From Pirellulales bacterium (GTDB taxonomy: Bacteria > Planctomycetota > Planctomycetia > Pirellulales > Lacipirellulaceae), in NCBI GenBank assembly GCA_028279215.1, contig JANQOF010000027.1, positions 62,001-126,000 of the forward strand: a DNA stretch of 64,000 nucleotides. The letters are read 5' to 3'. Shown one piece after another: positions 18,525-27,703 of the stretch. A program made the translations under genes and the position numbers. The notes under the pieces are model-generated. The model was not told the DNA's origin. It was given only the letters and a program-made list of their open reading frames with translations, and made no database searches. Within the stretch, counting starts at the first letter, position 1, and the number at the start of each line of letters is the position of its first letter.

Positions 18525-19361
18525 ATGCGATTCACCAAAATGCACGGGGCTGGCAACGACTACGTTTACGTCGATTGCTTCGCCCAGCCGACTCCTGGTA
18601 ACGTCGAAGAGGTCGCTCGCCGGGTAGCGAATCGGCATTTTGGTGTGGGCGGCGACGGGTTAATTCTCATTTGTCCCAGCGAGAATGCCGACGCCGAAAT
18701 GCGGATGTACAACGCCGACGGGTCGTACTCCGAGATGTGCGGCAACGGCATCCGCTGTGTCGCTAAGTACCTGTACGACCACGACATCGCTAAGAAGGAA
18801 ACGTTGACGGTTGAATCGGCGGGCCAGATGTTGACGCTCGAAGTCTCGACCACCGGCGGGCTCGTCGACCGAGTCCGCGTCGACATGGGCGAACCGATCC
18901 TGAACGCTGAAGAGATCCCCACCTTGTTGCCGGGCGATTCGGTGGTGGAGGTACCGCTGTCGGTCGATGGGACGATGTATCGAATCACTTGCGTCTCCAT
19001 GGGCAATCCACACTGCGTGCTATTTGTCAATCGCGCAAACGACGACCTCGTGCTGGGCGCCGGGCCAAAGATCGAGCGCCACCAAGCATTCCCCAATCGT
19101 GTGAACGTCGAGTTTGTCGAGCAGCTTGGTGCCGATCGTCTCCGCCAGCGGACCTGGGAACGCGGCAGTGGCGAAACGCTAGCATGTGGCACCGGCGCAA
19201 GCGCCGTTTGCGTTGCTGGCGTTCTATCTGGCCGCACCAAGCGGCAGGTGACGATCGAGCTGCTCGGCGGAGAGCTCGAATTGGAGTGGAACGAAACCGA
19301 CAACCACGTGTATATGACAGGACCCGCCGAGGAAGTATTCAGTGGCGATTGGACCGATTGA
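18525..19361 (+). CDS. dapF: Diaminopimelate epimerase
   Basis: 278 residues. It converts LL- to meso-diaminopimelate for lysine and peptidoglycan synthesis. Signature parts: N-terminal [22 protein letters not shown], first catalytic cysteine in MCGNGIRC (near residue 75) and second in [12 protein letters not shown] (near residue 220). Both cysteines are intact and the length is normal. Its presence supports a peptidoglycan wall with meso-DAP, consistent with the LysM protein in the window. Confidence 0.97.
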   Translation: MRFTKMHGAGNDYVYVDCFAQPTPGNVEEVARRVANRHFGVGGDGLILICPSENADAEMRMYNADGSYSEMCGNGIRCVAKYLYDHDIAKKETLTVESAGQMLTLEVSTTGGLVDRVRVDMGEPILNAEEIPTLLPGDSVVEVPLSVDGTMYRITCVSMGNPHCVLFVNRANDDLVLGAGPKIERHQAFPNRVNVEFVEQLGADRLRQRTWERGSGETLACGTGASAVCVAGVLSGRTKRQVTIELLGGELELEWNETDNHVYMTGPAEEVFSGDWTD

Positions 19362-19408
19362 AAGTCTCGCGCCAAGCGTCACTCAGTCTCATGATCTAGC
19401 CAATAGCC

Positions 19409-20167
19409 ATGTACGACTTGACCATTGGACTCGTGGGCCTGCTCACCACCAAAGGCATTAAGAGGTGGATGAGTACGCTCGACCTTCGGGCGATCTACTA
19501 CGATCGCAATCTCGATCCGATTCACTGTCCGGAGCAGCCCGGTATCTACCTGTTCTGGCATGAGAACATTTTGTTTCCGCTTTACTTGCGTGGCCGTTGC
19601 CACCTCTCGATGCTGCTGAGCCGGCATCGAGACGCGGACGTGCTCGCTGTGGTGGCGCGGCTGAGCGGCTTTGGAGCGGTCCGAGGGTCGACTGGCCGTG
19701 GAGGTCGCGAAGCAGTTGAGCAGTTGATCGCGCTCAGCTCGTCGCAGCATCTCACGATCACGCCCGACGGCCCCCGCGGACCACGGCGCGAAATGGCCTA
19801 CGGGCCTATCTATCTGGCGTCGCGAACTGGCCTGCCGATTATCCCGCTCGGGTTTGGTTACGATCGGCCGTGGCGATTCAACAGTTGGGATCGGTTCGCT
19901 GTGCCACGACCGTTCAGCAGAGGTCGGGCGGTCGTCGGCCCGCCAGTTCGCATACCGGCCGGATTGGAACGCGACGATGTGGAACCGTATCGTTTGGCGG
20001 TCCAACAGTTGCTTACCGATTTCACCGACGAAGCGAACACTTGGGCCGAAGATGGCACGCGCAGACCCGGCGAGGAAGTGGTCCGCGCGCAATTCGCGGC
20101 GCAATTCGAAGCTGTGGCACCGAAGACGCCTACCCGAGGCCGAGTCGCAAGTTCTCAGGCGGCATAA
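19409..20167 (+). CDS. DUF374 lysophospholipid acyltransferase-family protein
   Basis: 252 residues. The sequence IYLFWHENILFPLYLRGR holds the H-x-x-x-[ND/F] type active region of this group, FGAVRGSTGRGGREAVEQL the second block and LTITPDGPRGPRREM the third, together marking DUF374. Members are thought to transfer acyl chains, for example in lipid A-like or membrane lipid assembly. The usual HX4D is not strictly present, which is common in DUF374. It is 47 bases after dapF. Confidence 0.88.
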   Translation: MYDLTIGLVGLLTTKGIKRWMSTLDLRAIYYDRNLDPIHCPEQPGIYLFWHENILFPLYLRGRCHLSMLLSRHRDADVLAVVARLSGFGAVRGSTGRGGREAVEQLIALSSSQHLTITPDGPRGPRREMAYGPIYLASRTGLPIIPLGFGYDRPWRFNSWDRFAVPRPFSRGRAVVGPPVRIPAGLERDDVEPYRLAVQQLLTDFTDEANTWAEDGTRRPGEEVVRAQFAAQFEAVAPKTPTRGRVASSQAA

Positions 20168-20270
20168 GACTCCGCTTGGCACCCAGGTGACCCCAGGGCT
20201 GTTCGGCGACGCGATTCCTGGCAGAATGGGCCTATAGCTCAATCTCCCTTCGCTGACGGACCAGCCCGCA

Positions 20271-21524
20271 ATGCCCAACGCGTCGCTTGCTAACTCTTCG
20301 CCATCGGGCGGGTCGGACCAATCGACTCTCTCTGTCGGCCAGTTGACCGCGCAAATCAAGACTCTGGTCGAAGAGGGCTTCACAAGTGTATGGGTTTCTG
20401 GAGAGGTATCCAACTTTGCTCGCCCTCAGTCAGGCCATTGCTACTTCACACTCAAAGACGACGCGGCGCAGATTCGCGCTGTCATGTGGCGTGGCACAGC
20501 CAGCAAACTCAACTTCGAGATGAGCGATGGCCTGGAGCTTGTTTGTCATGGTCGTCTCGACGTGTACGCCCCTCGCGGTAGCTACCAATTGGTGGTCGAC
20601 CAAGCCCACCCGCGAGGCGTCGGCGCGCTCGAGTTGGCACTCCGGCAGCTTCGCGAGAAGCTTGCCCGCGAAGGGCTGTTCGACTCCGATCGCAAGCGCC
20701 CGTTACCAAAGTTCCCCCGCCGCATCGGCTTCGTCACTAGCCCAACCGGCGCGGCAATTCGTGACTTCTTAGAAGTTCTGCGCCGCCGGTGGACGGGCGT
20801 TGAAGTAATTGTCATTCCAGCCCGCGTGCAGGGCGACGGCGCGGCGGCCGAGATTGCCGCGGGCATTAAGGCGGCCAATCGCGTCCGGCCACCACTCGAC
20901 GTGCTGGTTGTGGGCCGTGGCGGCGGCAGCCTCGAAGACCTGTGGGCGTTCAACGAAGAACCTGTCGTTCGCGCAGTGGCCAGCTCGCAAATTCCCATCG
21001 TGAGCGCGGTGGGGCACGAGATCGACGTCGCGCTTAGCGACCTTGCAGCCGACGTCCGCGCGCTCACGCCTAGCGAAGCAGCCGAGCGCGTCGCCCCAGC
21101 GGCCGACGAAGTTACTGGTCGTCTGGCGCGCATCGGCGACCAACTCCGCGGAACGATGCGCCGGAGAGTTGCCGCCGCCGCCGAGCGGCTCCGGTCGCTT
21201 GCCGCACGACGCCCGTTCGCCCATCCGCTCGCGCTACTGGAAGACCGTGCTCGTATGCTCGACGAGTTGGACTCTCGCGCCCGCAGAGCGATGCATTCTA
21301 TTGCCGAGAATGGAAAGCACCGGCTGACAGCGCTCTCTGGAAAACTCGAGTCGCTAAGCCCACTGGCCGTATTGAACCGCGGGTACAGCGTGACGCAAGA
21401 CGCGAAGTCGGGCAAGGTGATACGCGCGGCGGCGACACTAACAGAGCACCAACGCATCGTCACGCGTCTCGCCGATGGCCGTGTGGAAAGCACCATCGTG
21501 GGCATCGAATCACATAACAGCTGA
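20271..21524 (+). CDS. xseA: Exodeoxyribonuclease VII large subunit
   Basis: 417 residues. An N-terminal OB-fold (SVWVSGEVSNFARPQSGHCY, FTLKDDAAQIRAVMWRG) binds single-stranded DNA. The central nuclease domain shows RIGFVTSPTGAAIRDFLEVL, VLVVGRGGGSLEDLWAFNEE and PIVSAVGHEIDVALSDLAAD, with the conserved catalytic Asp/His residues. A helical C-terminal part follows. Exonuclease VII degrades single-stranded DNA from both ends and acts in repair with XseB, encoded just downstream. Confidence 0.97.
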   Translation: MPNASLANSSPSGGSDQSTLSVGQLTAQIKTLVEEGFTSVWVSGEVSNFARPQSGHCYFTLKDDAAQIRAVMWRGTASKLNFEMSDGLELVCHGRLDVYAPRGSYQLVVDQAHPRGVGALELALRQLREKLAREGLFDSDRKRPLPKFPRRIGFVTSPTGAAIRDFLEVLRRRWTGVEVIVIPARVQGDGAAAEIAAGIKAANRVRPPLDVLVVGRGGGSLEDLWAFNEEPVVRAVASSQIPIVSAVGHEIDVALSDLAADVRALTPSEAAERVAPAADEVTGRLARIGDQLRGTMRRRVAAAAERLRSLAARRPFAHPLALLEDRARMLDELDSRARRAMHSIAENGKHRLTALSGKLESLSPLAVLNRGYSVTQDAKSGKVIRAAATLTEHQRIVTRLADGRVESTIVGIESHNS

Positions 21525-21563
21525 GCTGCAACCATCCTAAGCCTGAGTCGACTACGAATTACC

Positions 21564-21917
21564 ATGGCCAAAAAGAAGAAAGTCAAACGCAAAGCTTCCT
21601 CCAACACGGAGCTCAGATTCGAGGAGTCGCTTGCTGAACTGGAGACGATCGTCGCCGAACTCGAAGGCGGCGAACTTGGATTGGAAGCGGCCCTTGATCG
21701 CTACGCAGTCGGCATCGCCCGTCTGAAACAATGCCACTCGCAGATTGAAAGAGCCACTCGCAAAATCGAATTGCTCTCGGGCGTCGACGCCGCGGGCAAT
21801 GCCGTGACTGAGCCGTTCGACGACGAGGAACATCAGTCGCTCGACGCGAAAAAAGGTGCACGATCCCGCCGTCGAGGCGGACGCACTGGCGTGGACGATG
21901 AAGCCACGCTGTTTTAA
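21564..21917 (+). CDS. xseB: Exodeoxyribonuclease VII small subunit
   Basis: 117 residues. The core FEESLAELETIVAELEGGEL, then LEAALDRYAVGIARLKQCHSQ, is the helical hairpin of XseB. It has a basic N-terminal lead (AKKKKVKRK) and an unusual hydrophilic C-terminal tail of about 40 residues (KKGARSRRRGGRTG), so it is longer than the typical 70-80 residues. Several copies bind one XseA. It starts 39 bases after xseA. Confidence 0.95.
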   Translation: MAKKKKVKRKASSNTELRFEESLAELETIVAELEGGELGLEAALDRYAVGIARLKQCHSQIERATRKIELLSGVDAAGNAVTEPFDDEEHQSLDAKKGARSRRRGGRTGVDDEATLF

Positions 21918-22041
21918 AATAGGAGTTGTTGGCACGTAACTCCGTTGGCTGATACGGTCGTGAATTCCGACATGTACCGGTAAACGGTCGTGCCACCGCG
22001 ATCCACCTCATTCCCCCCCTCCATCCATAGCCCTCTCGTTC

Positions 22042-22941
22042 GTGCCACCTGCCATCGCACCCGCCGGATTGCTCGCCGAGCTTGACGCCATGCGCGACGA
22101 GGTGGATCGGGCACTTGCGGATCGGCTGGACTGCAAAAGTGGTTGCCCTCCGCGACTCGCTGAAGCGATGCAGTACGCGGTGCTCGCACCCGGAAAACGA
22201 TTGCGCCCGCTGCTCGCGCTGCTTGCCGCAAAAGCTTGCGGCGGCGACATTCACCAGTCGATGCCAGCGGCGTGCGCTGTTGAGTTCATTCATGCTTACT
22301 CGTTGGTTCACGACGACTTGCCGGCGATGGACGACGACGACTTGCGCCGCGGCCAGCCGACATGCCACAAGCAGTTCGACGAAGCAACCGCCATCCTGGT
22401 GGGCGACGCCCTTCAGGCCAGGGCGTTTGAGGTGCTCGCAACCGAACTCGCTCCGGCCAACCTGGCGGCTCGGGCATGTGCCGCGCTGGCTCGGGCCGCG
22501 GGGGCCACAATGTTGGTCGGTGGGCAAGCCGACGATCTGGCGGGCACTGCGGCGGGTGACCAGCGCGACCGGCTCGAATCGATTCACCATCGCAAGACGG
22601 CGGCCATGATTCTCGTGTCGATCGAACTTGGTGCTCTCACCGCGGGCGCCAATGACGAACAAATGGATGCGTTGCATGCGTATGGAGAAAGATTTGGACT
22701 GGTATTTCAAATTACCGACGACCTACTCGACGCCCAAGGCGATCAGCAGCAGGTTGGTAAACGTGTGGGTAAAGATGCCAACCGTGGCAAGCTGACGTAT
22801 CCGACCATCGTCGGCGTAGACGAAAGTCGCCGGTTGGTCGAGCAACTCGTCGAAGAGGCACAGGCAGCGCTTGCGCCGTTTGGCGAATCGGCAGAGCCGC
22901 TTCGGCTACTGGCTCGGATGCTGGTGGACCGCAATAGGTGA
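22042..22941 (+). CDS. ispA: Polyprenyl diphosphate synthase (farnesyl or geranylgeranyl type)
   Basis: 299 residues from a GTG at 22042. Both aspartate-rich motifs are intact: HDDLPAMDDDD and TDDLLDAQGD; the allylic-binding HHRKTAAMI and GKRLRPLLALLA are also present. The enzyme condenses dimethylallyl and isopentenyl diphosphates into C15 or C20 chains for quinones, carriers and hopanoids or carotenoids. It sits between xseB and dxs, the order known from many proteobacteria. Chain length cannot be fixed from the sequence alone. Confidence 0.93.
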   Translation: MPPAIAPAGLLAELDAMRDEVDRALADRLDCKSGCPPRLAEAMQYAVLAPGKRLRPLLALLAAKACGGDIHQSMPAACAVEFIHAYSLVHDDLPAMDDDDLRRGQPTCHKQFDEATAILVGDALQARAFEVLATELAPANLAARACAALARAAGATMLVGGQADDLAGTAAGDQRDRLESIHHRKTAAMILVSIELGALTAGANDEQMDALHAYGERFGLVFQITDDLLDAQGDQQQVGKRVGKDANRGKLTYPTIVGVDESRRLVEQLVEEAQAALAPFGESAEPLRLLARMLVDRNR

Positions 22942-22984
22942 CACTCGGGCGAGTCGCAGCTCGCCATGCAGGAATTGCAGATCG

Positions 22985-24898
22985 ATGGCCAAGCCCAATC
23001 CCATTCTTCCCACGCTTCAGTCGCCGCGCGAACTCGAGACGCTCTCGCTTCCGCAGCTCGAACGACTGGCGGACGAAATCCGCGACGTGTTGTGCAACCT
23101 GGTTTCCGCCCGTAGCGCCCACTTTGCTTCGAATCTGGGTGTGGTCGAGTTGGCAATCGCGTTGCACCAAACCTTCGACTTCCTGCACCATCGCCTGATT
23201 TGGGACACCGGGCACCAAATTTACCCACACAAGTTGCTCACCGGCCGGTACGACGAGTTTCAAACCATTCGCACCAAGGGTGGCCTGATGGGCTACCCCC
23301 ACCCGGCTGAAAGCGACTATGACCTGTTCTGCACCGGTCACGCCGGCGCTAGCGTGGCCACCGCGCTCGGACTGACTAGTGGCGATGAGATCGCCCGCCC
23401 CGACGACGACCGGTGGAGCGTTGCCGTGATTGGCGATGGAGCGTTCCCTTCGGGCGTGGTTTACGAAGCGATCAACAATGCGAAGCGGAACGGCCGGCGG
23501 CTGATGGTCGTGCTCAACGACAACGAGATGTCGATTTGCGCCCGCGTTGGAAGCATGGCCGATTACCTCGACCGCCTGCGCATGAACCGCGGCTACGTCG
23601 GGCTGAAGGACGAGATCGCCAAGGTGCTTTCGAGCGTGCCGGTGCTGGGAGACCCCGTGGAACGATTCCTGGTGCAAGTGAAAGAAGCGGCCAAGGCTGG
23701 ATTGAGCGGCGGGATGTTTTTCGAAGATCTCGGTATGCGGTACTTCGGCCCGATCGATGGGCACAACATCGCCCTGTTGCGAAAGTACCTCCGTATGGCC
23801 AAGAACCTCGATGGTCCCATCCTGCTGCATGTGGTGACCGAAAAAGGGCACGGCTTCCGACCTGCTGCCGAAGACCCGGTGCTGTTCCACGCACCGCCAC
23901 AGTTCCGCCGACAAGACGACGAGATCGTCGAAATGCAGAAGTCGTCGTCCCGGTCGTATACGCACGCAGCCCGCGACGCCATTGCCGATGCGATGCGCCG
24001 TGACCAGCGCGTGACCGTGATGACCGCCGCTATGTGCCAAGGCAACAAACTCGAGCCGGTTCGCGACGAGTTTCCCAATCGCTTCTTCGACACAGGAATC
24101 TGCGAAGCCCATACCGTGGCCTTCGCCGCCGGCCAGGCGAAGGTTGGACTTCGGCCGATTGTCGACATCTACAGCACCTTCCTGCAGCGTGCATTCGATC
24201 ACATCTTCCAAGAGGTCGCGCTCCAGAACTTGCCGGTAACCTTCATGATGGATCGTGGTGGCTTGGCGGGCCCCGACGGACCGACACACCACGGCGTGTT
24301 CGACCTCGGCTACATGCGGCTGCTGCCGAACATGGTGGTCATGGCGCCCGGCGACGAACACGACTTGGCCGCCATGCTCGATTTTGCTCTCCAGCAACCG
24401 TCGCCATGTAGCCTGCGGTATCCCAAGGCGATGGCCGTAAAGGTTGCCCGCCAGGACAATCACCCTCGCGCTCCAATCGAGCTTGGCCGCAGCGAGGTGC
24501 TCCGCTGGGGCCGCGATGGAACCATCGTCGCCTGCGGCGGAATGCTCGCCAATTGTCTCGAAGCGGCCAGCCTGCTCGACGCCGAAGGACTCGACTTCGG
24601 TGTGATCAACGCCCGGTTCGTCAAGCCGCTTGACGAAGAAACCTTGCGCCGCGCCCTTCGCGAAACCCCCGTCGTGGTGACGGTCGAGGAAGCAGCCCTG
24701 GCGTGCGGATTCGGCACCGCGGTGCTCGAAGCAGCCAACGCTGCCGGTGTGAGCACTTCGAACATCCGGCGGTTAGGCATTCCCGACATGTTTGTCGAAC
24801 ATGGCGAACGCGGCGAATTGCTTGCCGATCTGGGCCTCGACGCCAGTGGTATCGCCCAAACGTGCCGCGAAGGCGTACGCGAAACGCAGCTGGCATAA
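22985..24898 (+). CDS. dxs: 1-deoxy-D-xylulose-5-phosphate synthase
   Basis: 637 residues from the ATG at 22985; the frame is open further upstream, but that part overlaps ispA. Motifs: ASNLGVVELAIALHQTFDF near the N-terminus, thiamine diphosphate site GDGAFPSGVVYEAINNAKRN followed by VVLNDNEMSI, then FEDLGMRYFGPIDGHN and the transketolase-like block TGICEAHTVAFAAGQA. It makes the first intermediate of the MEP pathway from pyruvate and glyceraldehyde-3-phosphate. It starts 43 bases after ispA, so precursor and prenyl synthesis are probably co-expressed. Confidence 0.96.
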   Translation: MAKPNPILPTLQSPRELETLSLPQLERLADEIRDVLCNLVSARSAHFASNLGVVELAIALHQTFDFLHHRLIWDTGHQIYPHKLLTGRYDEFQTIRTKGGLMGYPHPAESDYDLFCTGHAGASVATALGLTSGDEIARPDDDRWSVAVIGDGAFPSGVVYEAINNAKRNGRRLMVVLNDNEMSICARVGSMADYLDRLRMNRGYVGLKDEIAKVLSSVPVLGDPVERFLVQVKEAAKAGLSGGMFFEDLGMRYFGPIDGHNIALLRKYLRMAKNLDGPILLHVVTEKGHGFRPAAEDPVLFHAPPQFRRQDDEIVEMQKSSSRSYTHAARDAIADAMRRDQRVTVMTAAMCQGNKLEPVRDEFPNRFFDTGICEAHTVAFAAGQAKVGLRPIVDIYSTFLQRAFDHIFQEVALQNLPVTFMMDRGGLAGPDGPTHHGVFDLGYMRLLPNMVVMAPGDEHDLAAMLDFALQQPSPCSLRYPKAMAVKVARQDNHPRAPIELGRSEVLRWGRDGTIVACGGMLANCLEAASLLDAEGLDFGVINARFVKPLDEETLRRALRETPVVVTVEEAALACGFGTAVLEAANAAGVSTSNIRRLGIPDMFVEHGERGELLADLGLDASGIAQTCREGVRETQLA

Positions 24899-24993
24899 GT
24901 TCACTTCGAAAAATGCCGGGTGCCGCCCCACTCTTGCTGGCACATCGGGTATGATCGAGGGCATCCAATCTCACTCTGTGGAGGGCCCAGGCC

Positions 24994-25698
24994 ATGTGTC
25001 GAACGTTGTTGCTTCTGCTCACGATCACTGGTTTTGCCGTCGTTGCCCTTGCTCCCTCGCGGGCCGCTACAGACTCGGATGCAGGCGCCCTGGCCCCTGG
25101 CGACCCTATCGAATTGCAAACGGAGCAAGTTGCCCCAAATCGCGCAATTATCCAACTGAACGTGTGGATGGTGTCGCTCTCTGAGGATGTCGATGACAAA
25201 CTACTTGAACTGGCGCACGGACCGCTCACGGGTCGCGAGAGTACCGCCGCCCGCGTCAAGGAATTGCAGGAAAAGGGTGCCGTCAAGCGAATGCGACACT
25301 TCATGGCAAGCACACTCGATGGCGAGGAACTGTCGATGCAATTTGGCAAGCGAGCGCCGCGAGTGGTGGGAGTGAACATCACGAAATTCGGCAAGGCACA
25401 AACAATTCAGTTCGACAATGTGGGCACCATTCTACGAGCCATCCCTAAGGCCAGCGATCAGTCCCGAGTTTCGGTGAAAATGCTGTTGGAGTCGTCTCAC
25501 TTGGAACCTTCGAACGTCGTGATCAATCACCCGACCGAAGGAGAACCGACCACCACCTCTCAAACTGTGCAATGCGAATACGAGGCAACCGTCGCATGCC
25601 CGTCGGGCGGTGCAGTGATTGCCTTGGTGGCCGGCGACGAATCCGACGACGAGCAATCGCAAACGATCGTTTACCTGGCGGCCATGGCCTTGGATTGA
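24994..25698 (+). CDS. Secreted protein of unknown function
   Basis: 234 residues from the ATG at 24994 with GGAGGG 8 bases upstream. A signal peptide (CRTLLLLLTITGFAVVALAP) ends near SRA. The mature part begins with a strand pattern like secretin or minor pilin accessory domains (RAIIQLNVWMVSLSEDVDDK), then VNITKFGKAQTIQFDNVGTI and SRVSVKMLLESSHLEPSNVV. A resemblance to type II secretion secretin N-domains is possible, but not certain, and there is no pore domain. It is 95 bases after dxs. Confidence 0.72.
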   Translation: MCRTLLLLLTITGFAVVALAPSRAATDSDAGALAPGDPIELQTEQVAPNRAIIQLNVWMVSLSEDVDDKLLELAHGPLTGRESTAARVKELQEKGAVKRMRHFMASTLDGEELSMQFGKRAPRVVGVNITKFGKAQTIQFDNVGTILRAIPKASDQSRVSVKMLLESSHLEPSNVVINHPTEGEPTTTSQTVQCEYEATVACPSGGAVIALVAGDESDDEQSQTIVYLAAMALD

Positions 25699-26132
25699 CG
25701 TGTGCAACCGCCGATGGTTTCGCCCCGGTTGTTCCCCAATAGGGTAAAACCAGTTGTCCTAACTCGTTGCTGCCCAACACCTTCGGATCTTTCCCAACCT
25801 CAATCGGGTAAAAAACGATCCGTTGGGGCAAAACTCCGCCCGTTCCGCAAGCAGCACGCGACGTAAGTCATTTTGCACGAATGACTTACCAACCACCAAG
25901 GCACCGCCATCCTTCGAGTTTTGCCCCAGCATTTCCCACACTTTTGGGGCAATACGAACCTGACGGGTGCCCAAATCTCACCGCCCGCTCGGCCCACCCA
26001 CGCAGCGCGGCAAGCGTAATTAGACCGCGCGTGGTGGCCCAGTTTCAACGAGAAACTGAGAACTTTCCCGAGTTTCGCAGCCATTGTGAGACCGGCCCAA
26101 GAACTGTAAATTCAGGGATTCGAGAAATTTCG
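25699..26132. other. 434-base spacer with a structured core
   Basis: I see no supportable gene. Several short open frames on the minus strand look protein-like in places but lack starts and overlap each other. The middle (25825-25952) holds arms that can form alternative stems and is listed separately. Confidence 0.5.
25825..25952. ncRNA. Candidate structured element with competing stems
   Basis: GGGGCAAAACTC (25825-25836) is the exact reverse complement of GAGTTTTGCCCC (25916-25927), and GTAAGTCATT (25863-25872) of AATGACTTAC (25880-25889), giving a 12-base-pair outer stem with a 10-base-pair hairpin inside. GGGGCAA at 25946-25952 can pair with the same middle arm (TTGCCCC, 25921-25927), so two folds exclude each other. 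This could be a non-coding RNA, an attenuator or a DNA repeat; the strand is unknown. Confidence 0.35.
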
Positions 26133-26206
26133 CCGGCGTAGCTTCAATCGGCAGAGCACCGCATTCGTAATGCGGGGGTTGGGGGTTCGACTCCCCCCGC
26201 CGGCTT
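26133..26206 (+). tRNA. tRNA-Thr (anticodon CGT)
   Basis: All four arms fold. Acceptor GCCGGCG (26133-26139) pairs with CGCCGGC (26199-26205). The D arm follows TA. The anticodon stem CCGCA/TGCGG encloses TTCGTAA, so the anticodon is CGT, which reads ACG (threonine). The T stem GGGGG/CCCCC encloses TTCGACT. The discriminator is T and CCA is not encoded. Confidence 0.93.
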
Positions 26207-26284
26207 ACGCGAATTACGTCGAACAACTTACGTGGGCAGCCAGACCTGCCTACGACTTTTTCCCCCAACCCAAGGTTTCCCCGC

Positions 26285-27616
26285 ATGTCGATGCCTCAGG
26301 CGCCTACTGCCGGAATCAAGTCGATGGTGGTTTCGACCACCGCCTTTGGCCCCCGCGAGATCGAAGAAATTACGCGCGCCATCTCCGAGAACTATGCCAA
26401 CTATCGAGAGCTTCGCGAGGCGGTGCAGGAACTCGAAGGCCAGGAGAGTCGCTCGCCCGCCGCGTCGGCCCGCATGGGCGTGTGCCAGTATCTGCTCGGC
26501 CGCTATTCGAGCGCAATCGATACGCTTACCCACAGCGATGGCGGTGCGTTGACGCACTTCTATCTCGGAAAGTCGCACCTAGCGCTCGACCGTTACGACC
26601 AAGCCCTTGAGTCCTACGAAGCCTCGTCGCGGGCTGGGTACGATCGCGACATCGTCACCTTGGCCAAAGCCGAGGCGATGCGCTACGCCAAACAGCCCGA
26701 GGAAGCCCTACGGCTACTCGACTCGCTTTCGGGAGCGATCGAGCAGACGGCCGAGTACCTTTACCAACGCTCGGCAACCGTGCAAGTGCTCGGTGGAAAC
26801 AATGAAGAGGTTTACGCCCTGCTGGAGCGCGCCGTGCAGGCTGACCCGGAACATGGCGGAGCGCTGTTTGGATTGGCGCTCGAGAACGATCGCCACGGCA
26901 ACGACGATTACGCCCGCGAATTGTACGAACGCGCCTCGAAGCAGTTTCCGACGCACGTCGGCACGCTACTGAATCTCGGCATCCTATACGAGGACATGCA
27001 GGCGTACGACAAAGCCAAGCAATGTTACGACCGCATCCTCGACATGTTCCCCAGCCACCAACGGGCGCGACTGTTTTACAAAGACGCCGACGCCTCGCGC
27101 GACATGTACTACGACGAGGAGGCTCGCCGTGAACAAGATCGCCTGGGCCAAGTGCTTAGCATTCCGGTGACCGACTTCGAACTGTCGGTGCGGAGCCGCA
27201 ATTGCTTGCAGAAGATGGGTCTGATGACGCTTGGCGATTTGACCGAGACCACCGAGCTGGAACTCTTGTCGAGCAAGAACTTTGGCGAGACCTCGCTCGT
27301 CGAGATTCGCGACATGCTCTCCTCGAAGGGCTTGGAACTCGGCCAATTCGCCCATCAACGCCGCGAAGAGGAGCCGGTCTACGATCCCGAGACCCTCTCG
27401 GACGACGAGCGGGCGCTACTGGATCGGCCCATCTCCGATCTCAACCTCTCGGTGCGAGCCCGCAAGTGCATGGTTCGCCTTGGCCTCACGACGATCGGCG
27501 AGTTGGTCCGTCGCACCGGCGACGATCTCTTGGAATGCAAGAACTTCGGCGTTACCAGCTTGAACGAGGTGCGTGAGAAGCTGACCGCCGCAAATCTGAA
27601 GCTGCGTGGCGACTGA
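26285..27616 (+). CDS. TPR protein with two RNA polymerase alpha C-terminal-like domains
   Basis: 443 residues. Residues about 60-280 carry tetratricopeptide-type helical repeats (ALTHFYLGKSHLALDRYDQA, HVGTLLNLGILYEDMQAYDK). Residues about 290-345 (SIPVTDFELSVRSRNCLQKM, LMTLGDL) and 378-440 (RPISDLNLSVRARKCMVRLG, LTTIGEL) each match the RNA polymerase alpha C-terminal domain, including the SVRxxNCL-like helix and the KNFGxTSLxEVRxxL end. In polymerase that domain binds UP elements and activators. The rest of alpha is absent, so this is a separate protein that may dock TPR partners on DNA or RNA polymerase. Start is the ATG at 26285, 79 bases after tRNA-Thr. Confidence 0.9.
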   Translation: MSMPQAPTAGIKSMVVSTTAFGPREIEEITRAISENYANYRELREAVQELEGQESRSPAASARMGVCQYLLGRYSSAIDTLTHSDGGALTHFYLGKSHLALDRYDQALESYEASSRAGYDRDIVTLAKAEAMRYAKQPEEALRLLDSLSGAIEQTAEYLYQRSATVQVLGGNNEEVYALLERAVQADPEHGGALFGLALENDRHGNDDYARELYERASKQFPTHVGTLLNLGILYEDMQAYDKAKQCYDRILDMFPSHQRARLFYKDADASRDMYYDEEARREQDRLGQVLSIPVTDFELSVRSRNCLQKMGLMTLGDLTETTELELLSSKNFGETSLVEIRDMLSSKGLELGQFAHQRREEEPVYDPETLSDDERALLDRPISDLNLSVRARKCMVRLGLTTIGELVRRTGDDLLECKNFGVTSLNEVREKLTAANLKLRGD

Positions 27617-27621
27617 GTGGC

Positions 27622-27678
27622 GAAAGGGGAATTGGGAAATCCGAAAGGGGAAATCTTGAACGCTGATATCCCCCTTTC
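27622..27678 (+). promoter_or_regulatory. Repeat hairpin in the tgt leader
   Basis: Two direct copies of GAAAGGGG (27622-27629 and 27643-27650) precede one CCCCTTTC (27671-27678). Either copy can pair with it, giving two alternative hairpins just before the proposed tgt start. The reverse complement of the first copy with its flanks recurs after tgt at 28890-28899. Confidence 0.35.
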
Positions 27679-27703
27679 TACACGGTCTTCGAATGTCCCC
27701 GCG

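Noticed and set aside
21613..22710. 365-codon open frame on the minus strand
   Set aside because: Antisense to xseB and ispA; sequence is basic and low in hydrophobic order.
22712..24463. 583-codon open frame on the minus strand
   Set aside because: Antisense to dxs and ispA, whose motifs are unambiguous.
25759..25974. 71-codon minus-strand frame with protein-like stretches
   Set aside because: No start signal, overlaps other frames and the stem structure. I could not call it a gene.
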